Assembly (NCBI GenBank): GCA_946497035.1
Contig: CAMMIW010000012.1
Location: 1-63,228, forward strand
Direction: 5' to 3'
Length of the DNA stretch: 63,228 nt
DNA from: an uncultured Eubacteriaceae bacterium
Lineage (GTDB): Bacteria; Bacillota; Clostridia; Lachnospirales; CAG-274
Part shown: positions 36,652 to 46,337 of the stretch, in pieces
Layout: every line of letters starts with the position of its first letter
Position numbering within the stretch: the first letter of the stretch is position 1
Notes under the pieces: generated by a model
Databases searched by the model: none
Told to the model about the DNA's origin: nothing
Seen by the model: the letters and a program-made list of their open reading frames with translations, nothing else
Translations under genes and position numbers: made by a program

Positions 36652-37626
36652 ATGTTTTGTTCAAAAATAATTGGGTTTGAAAGTTATACGCCCGAAAATA
36701 TTATAACAAATGACGATCTTTCTAACATTGTAGAAACCTCTGATGAATGGATATACACAAGAACAGGTATATCTAAAAGATGTTTAACTACAAAAGAAAA
36801 TACTTCCGATTTTGCTATAAATGTGAGTAAAAAATTAATAGAAAATGCTAATATATCGCCAAAAGATATAGACCTTATTATATTAGCAACTATAACACCA
36901 GATTATTTAACACCTTCTACCGCTTGTATAGTTCAAGGGGCTATAGGTGCAACAAACGCTTTAGCTTTTGATATAAATGCGGCTTGTTCTGGATTTGTAT
37001 ATGCTTTATCTACTGCCGACAAATTTTTAAAATCTGGCTTATATAAAAATGCATTAGTTATAGGTGCTGAAACATTGTCTAAAACGGTAGATTGGAGCGA
37101 TAGGTCAACTTGCGTATTATTTGGAGATGGCTCTGGTGGTGCTCTTTTAACTGCATCTAACCAATATAATAGCATATTAGCAGAAGATTTAAAGGCAGAT
37201 GGTGTATCTTGGCAAGCTATAACAGGTGGCAAATTAAATAATAACAATCCGTTTTTAAAAGAAAAAGAAGAAGAAGCTTTTTATTTACAAATGGATGGAA
37301 GAAAAGTATTTAATTTTGCTACAAAAACTGTGCCTAAAAGCATAAATAATGTATTAGAAAAAGCTAACATTACATTAGATGATATAAAATATATAGTGCC
37401 ACATCAAGCTAATAGCCGTATTGTTGAAGGTGTAGCTAAAAAGCTAAACATTAGCTTAGATAAATTTTACTTAAATTTAGAAAGCTACGGCAATACATCT
37501 GCCGCTAGCATACCTATTGCACTAGCAGAGATGACAAAAAATAATTTGCTAAAAAAGGGAGATAAAATAATAATTACAGGTTTTGGTGCTGGTCTTACTT
37601 GGGCATCTATGCTCATACAAATATAG
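36652..37626 (+). CDS. fabH: 3-oxoacyl-ACP synthase III
   Basis: A 324-residue condensing enzyme that starts fatty-acid chains from acyl-CoA and malonyl-ACP. Catalytic triad C112 (DINAACSGF), H251 (VPHQAN) and N281 (ESYGNTSAAS) all present. It follows fabT by 12 bases and precedes a 33-residue membrane ORF. Length and motifs are normal. Confidence 0.96.
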   Translation: MFCSKIIGFESYTPENIITNDDLSNIVETSDEWIYTRTGISKRCLTTKENTSDFAINVSKKLIENANISPKDIDLIILATITPDYLTPSTACIVQGAIGATNALAFDINAACSGFVYALSTADKFLKSGLYKNALVIGAETLSKTVDWSDRSTCVLFGDGSGGALLTASNQYNSILAEDLKADGVSWQAITGGKLNNNNPFLKEKEEEAFYLQMDGRKVFNFATKTVPKSINNVLEKANITLDDIKYIVPHQANSRIVEGVAKKLNISLDKFYLNLESYGNTSAASIPIALAEMTKNNLLKKGDKIIITGFGAGLTWASMLIQI

Positions 37627-37634
37627 GTATTTTT

Positions 37635-37736
37635 ATGAATAATGATAAAATAAAATTAATTGTATCTATTATGGTTGGTATGGCATTAGGTAGTATACTA
37701 GGCGTAATAGTTTATAATATTTTTACTAAAATATAA
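37635..37736 (+). CDS. 33-residue putative membrane peptide inside the fab operon
   Basis: ATG at 37635 opens a short frame reading MNNDKIKLIVSIMVGMALGS followed by ILGVIVYNIFTKI. A charged start, a single hydrophobic helix (about 8-30) with small residues in G-x3-G spacing (MVGMALGSILG), and a Lys near the end make a plausible single-pass membrane peptide. The ribosome site (ATAGGT) is weak. It fills the gap between fabH and fabK, where acpP often sits. I know no family for it. Confidence 0.55.
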   Translation: MNNDKIKLIVSIMVGMALGSILGVIVYNIFTKI

Positions 37737-37758
37737 AAAAGGTTAAAAAGGTGATAAT

Positions 37759-38706
37759 ATGAAATCAAATTTATGTGATATATTAGGTATAAAATATCCT
37801 ATTTTTCAAGGAGCTATGGCTTGGATATCAGATGGAGAACTTGCTGCAAGCGTTTCTAATGCTGGTGGCCTTGGTATAATAGCAGGTGGTAACGCACCAG
37901 GAGAGATTGTAAGAGAAGAAATAAAAAAAGCAAAAGCTTTAACAGACAAACCTTTTGCGGTAAATATAATGCTTTTATCTCCTTTTGCAGAAGAAGTTGT
38001 TAAAGTTGTATGTGAAGAAGGAGTTAAAGTTGTAACAACAGGTGCGGGCAACCCTGCTAAATATATGGACTTATTTAATGAGCATAACATAGCAGTAATA
38101 CCTGTTATACCATCAGTTGCTCTTGCTCAAAAAATGGAAAAAATAGGTGCAAAAGCCGTTGTTGCAGAAGGTATGGAAGCAGGTGGACATATTGGTAAGC
38201 TTACCACTATGGCTCTTGTTCCACAAGTTGTAGATGCAGTTAATATACCTGTTATAGCAGCAGGTGGTATAGCAGATGGTAGAGGTTGTGCTGCTGCCTT
38301 TATGCTTGGTGCACAAGGTGTTCAAGTGGGTACAAGATTTTTATTATCAAACGAATGTAACGTTCACGATAATTATAAAGAAAAAGTAATTAAAGCTAAA
38401 GATATTGATAGCGTTATTACAGGCCAAATAACAGGCCACCCTGTTCGTGTTTTAAGAAATAAACTTGCTAGACTTTATGATACGGTAGAAAGAGAAGAGC
38501 TTAGAAAAGAAAAACCAGACATTGAAAGAGTAGAAAAGTTAGGTGCAGGTGCTTTACAAAAAGCTGTTAAAGAAGGTGATGTGGAAAATGGATCTGTTAT
38601 GGCAGGCCAAATAGCAGGTATGGTTTCAAAAAGACAAAGTAGCCAAGAGATTATAAATGAGCTTGTTAGCCAATTTGATGCTTTAATGGGTAATTGCCAA
38701 AAATAA
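37759..38706 (+). CDS. fabK: Enoyl-ACP reductase II (FMN-dependent)
   Basis: A 315-residue TIM-barrel flavoprotein of the nitronate monooxygenase/FabK group. PIFQGAMAWISDGELAAAVSNAGG-type N-terminus, EGMEAGGHIGK (phosphate/active region) and AAGGIADGRG are family blocks. It catalyses the last reduction of the elongation cycle; organisms relying on FabK are naturally insensitive to triclosan. AAAGGTGAT precedes the ATG. Confidence 0.94.
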   Translation: MKSNLCDILGIKYPIFQGAMAWISDGELAASVSNAGGLGIIAGGNAPGEIVREEIKKAKALTDKPFAVNIMLLSPFAEEVVKVVCEEGVKVVTTGAGNPAKYMDLFNEHNIAVIPVIPSVALAQKMEKIGAKAVVAEGMEAGGHIGKLTTMALVPQVVDAVNIPVIAAGGIADGRGCAAAFMLGAQGVQVGTRFLLSNECNVHDNYKEKVIKAKDIDSVITGQITGHPVRVLRNKLARLYDTVEREELRKEKPDIERVEKLGAGALQKAVKEGDVENGSVMAGQIAGMVSKRQSSQEIINELVSQFDALMGNCQK

Positions 38707-38729
38707 TTATTAATAATAGGAGATATAAT

Positions 38730-39656
38730 ATGAAAATATGTTTTATATTTAGCGGACAAGGTGCCCAATATAATGGTATGGGTAAAGAGCTTTATGATAA
38801 TTTTTCAGTTTGCAAACAAGTTTTTGAAGATGCAAATAATGCTTTAGGCTTTAATATAACAGATATATGTTTTAATGAAGATGAAAGGCTTAATCAAACA
38901 GAATATACTCAGCCTGCTATTTTAACAACAAGCTATGCTATTTTTAAACTTATGGAAGAAAAAGGCATAAAAGCAGATTATATGGCAGGGCTTAGCCTTG
39001 GTGAATATTCTGCCCTTTGTGCTAGTGGTACTATAGATTTTAAAGAAGGTGTAACCTTAGTTAAAAAAAGGGGCAAATATATGACAGAAGCAGTACCTAT
39101 TGGTGTTGGTGCTATGTCTGCCGTTATGAATGCAGATGAAAGTATTATAAATGAAGCTTTAAAAAAAGCCTCTAATGATACAGAACTGGCTATGATAGCA
39201 AATTATAATGCACCTGGCCAAATAGTTATAGCAGGTCACACACCTGCTATAGAAAGAGCAGAAACTATCCTTAAAGAAAAAGGTATAAAAAAAGTTATAA
39301 GACTTAATGTAAGCGGCCCTTTCCATACTTCTTTATTAAAACCTGCTAGCGATAAATTAGCTTTAGAGCTTGAAAATATTAATATAAATAAGCCTAATAT
39401 AGATGTATTTACAAATTTAACTGGTGAAAAAGTAGAAAATATAAAAGATACTTTAATAAAGCAAGTTATGAGCCCTGTTAAATGGGAACAAACTATAAAA
39501 AATCTTATTAACCTTGGTGTAGATACTTTTATAGAGCTAGGCCCAGGGAAAACATTATCATCTTTTGTTAAAAAAGTTAGCAAAGAGGTAAATGTTTATA
39601 ATGTAGAAGATTTAGCTAGCTTAGAAAAAACTTGTAAAGGAATAGGTATAGAATAA
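38730..39656 (+). CDS. fabD: Malonyl-CoA:ACP transacylase
   Basis: A 308-residue enzyme loading malonyl groups onto ACP. I use the ATG at 38730 (MKICFIFSGQGAQ), with AGGAGA 6 bases upstream; a longer frame begins inside fabK. Nucleophile S89 in GLSLGEYSAL and H199 in SGPFHTSLL are the catalytic pair. The stop overlaps fabG by one base. Confidence 0.95.
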   Translation: MKICFIFSGQGAQYNGMGKELYDNFSVCKQVFEDANNALGFNITDICFNEDERLNQTEYTQPAILTTSYAIFKLMEEKGIKADYMAGLSLGEYSALCASGTIDFKEGVTLVKKRGKYMTEAVPIGVGAMSAVMNADESIINEALKKASNDTELAMIANYNAPGQIVIAGHTPAIERAETILKEKGIKKVIRLNVSGPFHTSLLKPASDKLALELENININKPNIDVFTNLTGEKVENIKDTLIKQVMSPVKWEQTIKNLINLGVDTFIELGPGKTLSSFVKKVSKEVNVYNVEDLASLEKTCKGIGIE

Positions 39657-40387
39657 TGTTAAAAGAAAAAACAGTTATAGTTACAGGTGGTGCTAAAGGT
39701 ATAGGTAAAGCTATTGCTATAGCTTTTGCTAAAGAAGGCGCTAACATTGTGCTTAATTATAGAAGCACAAGCCCTGAAGATGTAGTTAAAGAAATAGAAA
39801 ATTTTGGTGTAAAATGTTTAGCCATTCAAGCAGATATAAGCGATTTTGAACAAGCTAAACAACTAGTAGATAAAGCGGTAGAACAATTTAAAACAATTGA
39901 CGTATTAATAAATAACGCAGGTATTACAAAAGATAATCTTCTTTTAAAAATGTCTGAAAATGATTTTGATATGGTTATTAATACAAACCTTAAAGGCGCT
40001 TTTAATATGATAAAACATACAAGCAAAATAATGCTTAAACAAAAAAGTGGTACTATTATAAATATGAGTAGTGTTGTCGGTCTTACAGGTAACATTGGGC
40101 AAGTAAACTATTCTGCTAGTAAAGCAGGTATGATAGGTATGACATTTTCAACAGCTAGAGAGCTTGCCTCTCGTGGTATAACTTGCAATGCAATAGCTCC
40201 AGGCTTTATAACAACAGATATGACAGATGTTTTACCTGATAGCATAAAAGAAAGCGTGCTTAATACTATTCCGCTTAAAAGATTTGGTACAACAGAAGAG
40301 ATAGCTATTACAGCAGTATTTTTAGCTAAAAATAAATATATAACAGGCCAAGTAATTACCGTAGATGGCGGTATGGTAATGGCATAA
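39656..40387 (+). CDS. fabG: 3-oxoacyl-ACP reductase
   Basis: A 243-residue short-chain dehydrogenase. NADPH motif TGGAKGIG (10-17), NNAG (87-90), and catalytic S139, Y152, K156 (YSASK). Translationally coupled to fabD (ATG overlaps its stop). Ordinary length. Confidence 0.95.
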   Translation: MLKEKTVIVTGGAKGIGKAIAIAFAKEGANIVLNYRSTSPEDVVKEIENFGVKCLAIQADISDFEQAKQLVDKAVEQFKTIDVLINNAGITKDNLLLKMSENDFDMVINTNLKGAFNMIKHTSKIMLKQKSGTIINMSSVVGLTGNIGQVNYSASKAGMIGMTFSTARELASRGITCNAIAPGFITTDMTDVLPDSIKESVLNTIPLKRFGTTEEIAITAVFLAKNKYITGQVITVDGGMVMA

Positions 40388-40398
40388 TGGAGGGTAAT

Positions 40399-41637
40399 AT
40401 GGAAAGACGCGTAGTTATAACAGGTATGGGCTTAGTTACACCTGTTGGTAATAATATAAACGAATTTTGGGAAAGTATAAAAAATGGTAAACACGGTATA
40501 GGTGAAATTACTCATTTTGATACATCAGATTCTAAAGTTAAAATAGCTGCCGAAATTAAAAATTTTGAGCCTGAAAAGGTTTTAGACAAAAAAGAAATAA
40601 GAAGGCTTGAGCCTTTTAGCATATATGCTTTATATGCAGCACAAGAGGCAGTAGATAATAGTGGCCTTGATTTAGAAAAAATTGATCCATATAGATTTGG
40701 TACAATAGTAGGCTCTGGCATGGGTGGTATTGGTATGATCGAAGATCAAATGATTAAAATGGTAGAAAAAGGTCCATCAAGGCTTGCACCTTTATTTATA
40801 CCTAGTGTTATAACAAATATGGCGGCAGGACATATAGCAATACGTTTTGGAGCTAAAAGCACTTGCGAAACAGCTATAACTGCTTGTGCTACTAGCACAA
40901 GTTGTATAGGTATGGCATATAGAAATATAAAATTTGGTTATGAAGATGTTATACTTGCAGGTGGTACAGAAAGTACAATAACAAAAGCAGGTATAGGTGG
41001 CTTTGCCGCTTTAAAAGCATTATCTAGCTCTGAAGATGTAGATAGAGCATCTATACCTTTTGATAAAGAAAGAAATGGTTTTGTTATGGGCGAAGGTGCA
41101 GGTATTTTAGTTTTAGAAGAATTAGAACACGCTAAAAAACGTGGTGCTAAAATTTTAGCAGAAATTGTAGGTTATGGTGCTACTTGTGATGCTTACCATA
41201 TGACAGCTCCTTGTGAGGACGGAGATGGTGCTGCTCGTGCTATGATTAAAGCTATGGAAGAAGGTAACGTTAACTATAATGATATTACATATATAAATGC
41301 CCACGGAACTAGCACACCTGCTAATGATGTAGGCGAAACAAAAGCTATAAAAACTGCTCTTAGAGAAAATTCTTATAATGTTTCTATAAGCTCTACAAAA
41401 TCTATGACAGGGCATCTACTTGGTGCAACGGGTGCAGTTGAAGCTATCACTTGTGTATTAGCTTTACAAAATAATTTTGTGCCTCCAACAGTTGGCTATA
41501 AAGTTGCAGACGAAGAATGTGATTTAGATTATACACCAAATGTAGGTAAAGAAAGAGAAATGAAATATGCTTTATCTAATACCCTTGGTTTTGGTGGTCA
41601 CAATTCAGTTTTATGCCTTAAAAAATGGGAGGAATAA
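40399..41637 (+). CDS. fabF: 3-oxoacyl-ACP synthase II
   Basis: A 412-residue elongating condensing enzyme. Start chosen at 40399 (MERRVVITGMGLVTPVG), with GGAGGG just upstream; an ATG 12 bases earlier would place the ribosome site inside the gene. Catalytic C163 (TACATSTSC), H302 (NAHGTST) and H339 (SMTGHLLGATG) are intact. Follows fabG by 11 bases. Confidence 0.95.
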   Translation: MERRVVITGMGLVTPVGNNINEFWESIKNGKHGIGEITHFDTSDSKVKIAAEIKNFEPEKVLDKKEIRRLEPFSIYALYAAQEAVDNSGLDLEKIDPYRFGTIVGSGMGGIGMIEDQMIKMVEKGPSRLAPLFIPSVITNMAAGHIAIRFGAKSTCETAITACATSTSCIGMAYRNIKFGYEDVILAGGTESTITKAGIGGFAALKALSSSEDVDRASIPFDKERNGFVMGEGAGILVLEELEHAKKRGAKILAEIVGYGATCDAYHMTAPCEDGDGAARAMIKAMEEGNVNYNDITYINAHGTSTPANDVGETKAIKTALRENSYNVSISSTKSMTGHLLGATGAVEAITCVLALQNNFVPPTVGYKVADEECDLDYTPNVGKEREMKYALSNTLGFGGHNSVLCLKKWEE

Positions 41638-41641
41638 TTAA

Positions 41642-42139
41642 ATGGATTTTGATAAAATAAAAAACTTAATGGAAAGCTTAGATAATTCTAGCCTTATGGA
41701 CTTTGAGCTTAAGCTAAATGATAGTTTTTATCTTAGAATGAATAAATATAATAGCCAACCTACTACACAAAATACAATAAATTCTAAAGATCAACCTATT
41801 AATAATACAACGGCTAGTCAACCTACTCCTAATATAAATAATATTGCAGAAAATATTTCTGAACCTATAACAATTATTCCAGAAGCTAAAAAAGAAATAA
41901 AAGAAGGTAATATTGTAGCTAGTCCTATTGTTGGTACATTTTATTCTAGTAGCTCCCCTACTAAACCTGCTTATGTAAAAGTTGGAGATAAAGTAAAAGA
42001 AGGCGACGTTTTATGTATTATTGAGGCTATGAAAGTTATGAACGAAATAAAAAGCCAATATAGTGGAGAAATAGTAGAAATTTTTGTAGATAATGAAGAT
42101 ATGGTAGAATATAACCAACCTTTATTTAGAATAGTATAA
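41642..42139 (+). CDS. accB: Biotin carboxyl carrier protein of acetyl-CoA carboxylase
   Basis: A 165-residue protein. The biotinylated lysine is K131 in EAMKVMNEI; the biotinyl domain occupies about 88-165. The N-terminal helix and a long Asn/Gln/Thr/Pro linker (about 35-85) are typical of BCCP. It follows fabF by 4 bases. Confidence 0.95.
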   Translation: MDFDKIKNLMESLDNSSLMDFELKLNDSFYLRMNKYNSQPTTQNTINSKDQPINNTTASQPTPNINNIAENISEPITIIPEAKKEIKEGNIVASPIVGTFYSSSSPTKPAYVKVGDKVKEGDVLCIIEAMKVMNEIKSQYSGEIVEIFVDNEDMVEYNQPLFRIV

Positions 42140-42144
42140 GTTTT

Positions 42145-42170
42145 TATAGGTATGCTTTTGCATACCTATA
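42145..42170. other. Strong hairpin between accB and fabZ
   Basis: TATAGGTATGC / GCATACCTATA (11 bp) around TTTT. It is 5 bases after the accB stop and lacks a T-run, so it may be an RNA processing or stability element inside the operon. Confidence 0.5.
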
Positions 42171-42199
42171 ATATTAATAAAATATTAAGGAGAATTATT

Positions 42200-42619
42200 A
42201 TGAATATTAAAGAAATTATGGAAATTATACCTCATAGATACCCTTTTCTTTTAATAGATAAAGTTGTAGAAATAGAAGAAGGTAAAAAAATAGTAGCTAT
42301 AAAAAATGTAACTATGAACGAACAATTTTTTCAAGGCCATTTTCCTGTTGAACCTGTTATGCCTGGTGTATTAATAATTGAAGCTATGGCTCAAGCAGGT
42401 GCTTGTGCTATTTTATCTATGGAAGAATATAAAGGTAAAATTGCATATTTTGGAGCTATAAATAATGCAAAATTTAGAGATAAAGTAGTACCTGGAGATA
42501 CTTTAAGATTAGAGGTTGAGCTTTTAAAACTTAAAAAAGTTGCCGGTATAGGCAAAGGTATTGCATATGTAGGCGATAAAAAAGTAGCCGAGGCAGAGTT
42601 TACTTTTATGATAGGATAA
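42200..42619 (+). CDS. fabZ: 3-hydroxyacyl-ACP dehydratase
   Basis: A 139-residue hot-dog-fold enzyme. ATG at 42200 ([16 protein letters not shown]), with AAGGAG 7 bases upstream; a longer frame starts in the hairpin region. Catalytic H47 ([11 protein letters not shown]) and E61 (EAMAQAG) are present. No fabM/fabN is nearby, so unsaturated fatty-acid synthesis must be encoded elsewhere or by other means. Confidence 0.94.
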   Translation: MNIKEIMEIIPHRYPFLLIDKVVEIEEGKKIVAIKNVTMNEQFFQGHFPVEPVMPGVLIIEAMAQAGACAILSMEEYKGKIAYFGAINNAKFRDKVVPGDTLRLEVELLKLKKVAGIGKGIAYVGDKKVAEAEFTFMIG

Positions 42620-42629
42620 GAGGTGTATT

Positions 42630-43976
42630 ATGTTTAATAAAATATTAATAGCCAATCGTGGAGAAATAGCCGTTAGAATAATTCGTGCTTGTAGAGAGAT
42701 GGGTATATCTACTGTTGCCGTTTATTCTGAGGCAGATAAAAATGCTCTACATACACAACTTGCAGATGAGGCCATTTGTATAGGTGGTAACAAAAGTGCT
42801 ACTAGCTATCTAAATATGAATAATATTATAAGTGCTGCTTGTCTTACAGGTGCTAATGCTATCCACCCTGGTTTTGGCTTTTTATCAGAAAATTCAAAGT
42901 TTGCAGATATGTGTAGAGAATGTAACATTAAATTTATAGGGCCAGATGCAAAAACTATTGATCTTATGGGCAATAAAGCTAACGCTAGAAAACTAATGAT
43001 AGAGGCAGGTGTTCCTGTTACACCAGGTAGTGATGGCATTGTAGAAAATGTAGAAAAAGCAAAAGAACTTGCAAAAGAGTTTGGCTATCCAGTAATGATA
43101 AAGGCATCTGCTGGTGGTGGTGGCCGTGGTATAAGAATTGTAAGAGAAGAAAAAGATTTAGAAGAAGCTTATAACTCGGCTAAAAGTGAAGCAAAAGTAG
43201 CTTTTGGTGATGATAGTATATATATGGAAAAAGTTATAGAAAATGCTAGACATATAGAAATACAAGTTTTGGCAGATGAACACGGTAACGCTATACATTT
43301 AGGTGAGCGTGATTGCTCTTTACAACGTAGAAATCAAAAAGTTTTAGAAGAAGCACCATCTGTAGCTCTTGATGAAAAAACAAGAAAAGCTATGGGTGAA
43401 GCAGCTATTCGTGCCGTAAAAGCATCTAACTATAAAAATGCAGGAACAATAGAATTTTTATACGGTAAAGATAATAAATTTTACTTTATGGAAATGAATA
43501 CTCGTATTCAAGTTGAGCACCCTGTTACAGAAATGATAACAGATATAGACATAATAAAAGAACAAATAAAAATAGCATCTGGAGAAAAATTAAAATATTC
43601 TCAAGATGATATAATGTTTAATGGCCATAGCATAGAATGTAGAATAAATGCAGAAGACCCTTATAACAATTTTGCTCCATCTCCTGGTAGAATAGACTAT
43701 TTATTTTTACCTAGCGGTGGCAACGGTTTAAGGGTGGATAGTGCCGTATATGCAGGTTATACTATACCTAGCTTTTATGACTCTATGATAGCTAAAGTTA
43801 TAACAAAAGGTAAAACAAGAGAAGAGGCTATACAAAAAATGAAAAGAGCTTTAAATGAATTTGTTATAGAAGGTATAAAAACTAACATAGATTTTCATAT
43901 GGAGCTTTTAGAAAATGAAGATTATTTAAAAGGTAACTTTGATACTTCATTTATAGCTAATAAAATTTTAAAGTAG
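42630..43976 (+). CDS. accC: Acetyl-CoA carboxylase, biotin carboxylase subunit
   Basis: A 448-residue ATP-grasp enzyme that carboxylates biotin on AccB. MFNKILIANRGEIAVRIIRAC, the glycine-rich KASAGGGGRGIRIV loop, and EMNTRIQVEHPVTE (with active-site Glu and Arg) are the standard blocks. 10 bases after fabZ. Confidence 0.96.
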   Translation: MFNKILIANRGEIAVRIIRACREMGISTVAVYSEADKNALHTQLADEAICIGGNKSATSYLNMNNIISAACLTGANAIHPGFGFLSENSKFADMCRECNIKFIGPDAKTIDLMGNKANARKLMIEAGVPVTPGSDGIVENVEKAKELAKEFGYPVMIKASAGGGGRGIRIVREEKDLEEAYNSAKSEAKVAFGDDSIYMEKVIENARHIEIQVLADEHGNAIHLGERDCSLQRRNQKVLEEAPSVALDEKTRKAMGEAAIRAVKASNYKNAGTIEFLYGKDNKFYFMEMNTRIQVEHPVTEMITDIDIIKEQIKIASGEKLKYSQDDIMFNGHSIECRINAEDPYNNFAPSPGRIDYLFLPSGGNGLRVDSAVYAGYTIPSFYDSMIAKVITKGKTREEAIQKMKRALNEFVIEGIKTNIDFHMELLENEDYLKGNFDTSFIANKILK

Positions 43977-43998
43977 CTTTTGAAAGGAAAGATGTTAA

Positions 43999-44856
43999 AT
44001 GGATTTATTTAAAAATAAAAAAAGTCCTAATATAGAGAAAAAAACTGCTAAACAAAAGCTTTTTGCAAAACCAGAGGTGCCAACAGGTTTATGTATAAAA
44101 TGTAGCGGTTGTGGTACTACAATATATTCTAAAGAGCTTGGGTTATTTAACATTTGCCCAGAATGTAACTTTTATTTTAGGTTATCTGCTAGAGATAGAA
44201 TAAAAACTATTGCAGATAAAAATATCTTTGTAGAGTTTGATAAAGATATGTATGCAAAAAATCCTTTAAACTACCCTAACTATGATGAAAAAATACAAAA
44301 CCTAAAAGAAAAAACAGGTTTAAATGATGCAGTTGTCACAGGCAAATGCCAAATATATGGCAAAGACTGTGTTTTATGTGTAATGGACTCTAGTTTTATA
44401 ATGGGTAGTATGGGCTCTGTTGTTGGAGAAAAAATAACAAGAGCTTTTGAATATGCAACAGAACATAAATTACCTATTATTATATTTACCGCATCTGGTG
44501 GTGCTAGAATGCAAGAAGGTATTGTATCTTTAATGCAAATGGCAAAAGTTAGTGCGGCAGCTAGTAGACACTCTGAGGCTGGGCTTTTATATGTAACCGT
44601 ATTAACAGATCCTACAACAGGTGGTGTTACGGCTAGTTTTGCAATGCTTGGAGATATAATATTAGCAGAGCCTAATACTCTTATTGGTTTTGCTGGCCCT
44701 CGTGTTATAGAGCAAACAATAAAACAAAAATTGCCAGAAGGTTTTCAAAAAGCCGAGTTTTTATTGGAACATGGCTTTGTAGATGCAATAGTAGAAAGAC
44801 AAAATCTTAAAAAAACTTTGTCTACTATTTTAAAAATACATAAAAACAATGTATAA
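43999..44856 (+). CDS. accD: Acetyl-CoA carboxyltransferase subunit beta
   Basis: A 285-residue carboxyltransferase subunit. The N-terminal zinc ribbon has C35, C38, C53 and C56. The crotonase-like core includes [10 protein letters not shown] and [15 protein letters not shown], forming the acetyl-CoA oxyanion hole with AccA. GAAAGGAAAG precedes the ATG. Confidence 0.95.
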   Translation: MDLFKNKKSPNIEKKTAKQKLFAKPEVPTGLCIKCSGCGTTIYSKELGLFNICPECNFYFRLSARDRIKTIADKNIFVEFDKDMYAKNPLNYPNYDEKIQNLKEKTGLNDAVVTGKCQIYGKDCVLCVMDSSFIMGSMGSVVGEKITRAFEYATEHKLPIIIFTASGGARMQEGIVSLMQMAKVSAAASRHSEAGLLYVTVLTDPTTGGVTASFAMLGDIILAEPNTLIGFAGPRVIEQTIKQKLPEGFQKAEFLLEHGFVDAIVERQNLKKTLSTILKIHKNNV

Positions 44857-44871
44857 AAAGGAGGGCTTAAA

Positions 44872-45672
44872 ATGTCGACTGCTTTTGAAACAGTAAAATT
44901 AGCAAGGCGTGTTACAAGGCCTAATGCAAAAGAATATATAGATTATATTTTTACAAACTTTATAGAGCTACACGGAGATAGAGCCTATAAAGATGATAAG
45001 GCGGTAATAGGTGGTATAGCTCTTTTAGATAATAAACCTGTTACTATTGTTGGTATACAAAAAGGCTCAACAATAGAAGAAAATATAGAAAGAAACTTTG
45101 GTTCACCTCACCCAGAGGGATATAGAAAAGCATTAAGGCTTATGAAACAAGCAGAAAAATTTAATAGGCCTATTATAACTTTTATAAATACATCTGGTGC
45201 ATATTGTGGTATAGGTGCAGAAGAGCGTGGGCAAGGCGAAGCTATAGCAAAAAATCTTTTTGAAATGGCAAATTTAAAAGTACCTATTATAGCTATTGTT
45301 ATTGGTGAAGGTGGTAGCGGTGGTGCTTTAGCTCTTGGTGTGGCAGATAGAGTTTGGATGCTTGAAAATTCGGTATATTCTATATTATCTCCTGAAGGCT
45401 TTGCTAGTATATTATGGAAAGATGCTACAAAAGCACCTGAAGCTGCCGAGCTTATGAAAATTACCGCTAAAGATCTTTTAGAGCTTGGAGTTATAGAAAA
45501 AGTTATCCCAGAAGTAGATGGTGGTGTAGAAATGGACTTTATATATACGGCACATATTTTAAAAGAATCACTTATCGAAGAAATTAAAAATCTTTCAAGT
45601 ATTGATAAAAAATCTCTTTTAAATGAAAGATATAATCGTTTTAGAAAAATGGGAGAATTTGAAGAATTTTAA
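44872..45672 (+). CDS. accA: Acetyl-CoA carboxyltransferase subunit alpha
   Basis: A 266-residue partner of Acc[46 protein letters not shown] and [16 protein letters not shown] are conserved. Shorter than E. coli AccA (319) because the N-terminal helix is reduced, as in other Clostridia. AGGAGGGC precedes the ATG. Last obvious member of the fatty-acid operon. Confidence 0.95.
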   Translation: MSTAFETVKLARRVTRPNAKEYIDYIFTNFIELHGDRAYKDDKAVIGGIALLDNKPVTIVGIQKGSTIEENIERNFGSPHPEGYRKALRLMKQAEKFNRPIITFINTSGAYCGIGAEERGQGEAIAKNLFEMANLKVPIIAIVIGEGGSGGALALGVADRVWMLENSVYSILSPEGFASILWKDATKAPEAAELMKITAKDLLELGVIEKVIPEVDGGVEMDFIYTAHILKESLIEEIKNLSSIDKKSLLNERYNRFRKMGEFEEF

Positions 45673-45693
45673 TAAATATTTTTGGAGGTATAT

Positions 45694-46242
45694 ATGAAAA
45701 ATTTATTAATCATTGTAGACTATCAATATGATTTTGTTGCAAGTGATGGGCTTTTAACAGCAGGGGATCAAGCTCAAAGCATAGAAAATAATATATATAG
45801 CTTAGCTAATATGTATATTAATAATAATGATGATATTTTGCTTACCCTTGATACACATAAAAAAGAAGAATGGCATATACATCCAGAAAGTAAAAGTTTT
45901 AATATACATTGTGAAAAGGGCACAAAAGGCCACGCTCCTTATGGCAAAATTGATAAAATATTGTCTTATGAAAATGCAAGTTTTATAGAAAAAAAAGGTT
46001 ATGCACCTTTACATAAAGATATAGAAAATATAATTAACATATATGATAATATAGAACTTTGTGGGGTTGTTACTGATATATGCGTTTTACAAACAGCTAT
46101 TGCCCTTTATAATGCTAGTGTAAATTTAGGTAAAAATATTAATTTTAAAGTAAATGATGATGCTTGTGGATATTTTAATAAATATGGCCATACATTTGCA
46201 ATAGACTACATGAAAAATATTTTAGGCTTTGAGGTAGTATAA
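45694..46242 (+). CDS. Nicotinamidase-like cysteine hydrolase
   Basis: A 182-residue isochorismatase-fold protein. ATG at 45694, with TTGGAGG 6 bases upstream. Catalytic set D9 (VDYQYDF), a Lys near 100 (FIEKKGYAPL) and C130 (GVVTDICVLQTA). Metal ligands D53 and H55 (LDTHKKEEW). These match PncA, which deamidates nicotinamide for NAD salvage. It follows accA by 21 bases, and no terminator lies between, so it may be co-transcribed. A nadE gene lies 7 kb away. Confidence 0.82.
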   Translation: MKNLLIIVDYQYDFVASDGLLTAGDQAQSIENNIYSLANMYINNNDDILLTLDTHKKEEWHIHPESKSFNIHCEKGTKGHAPYGKIDKILSYENASFIEKKGYAPLHKDIENIINIYDNIELCGVVTDICVLQTAIALYNASVNLGKNINFKVNDDACGYFNKYGHTFAIDYMKNILGFEVV

Positions 46243-46337
46243 TCATAAAAAATTTTATTAGATAGATAAAACATTTAAAATTTTGCCATAATGGATATTA
46301 AATACAATTAATTCATCAAAAATGGAAAGAGTATAAA

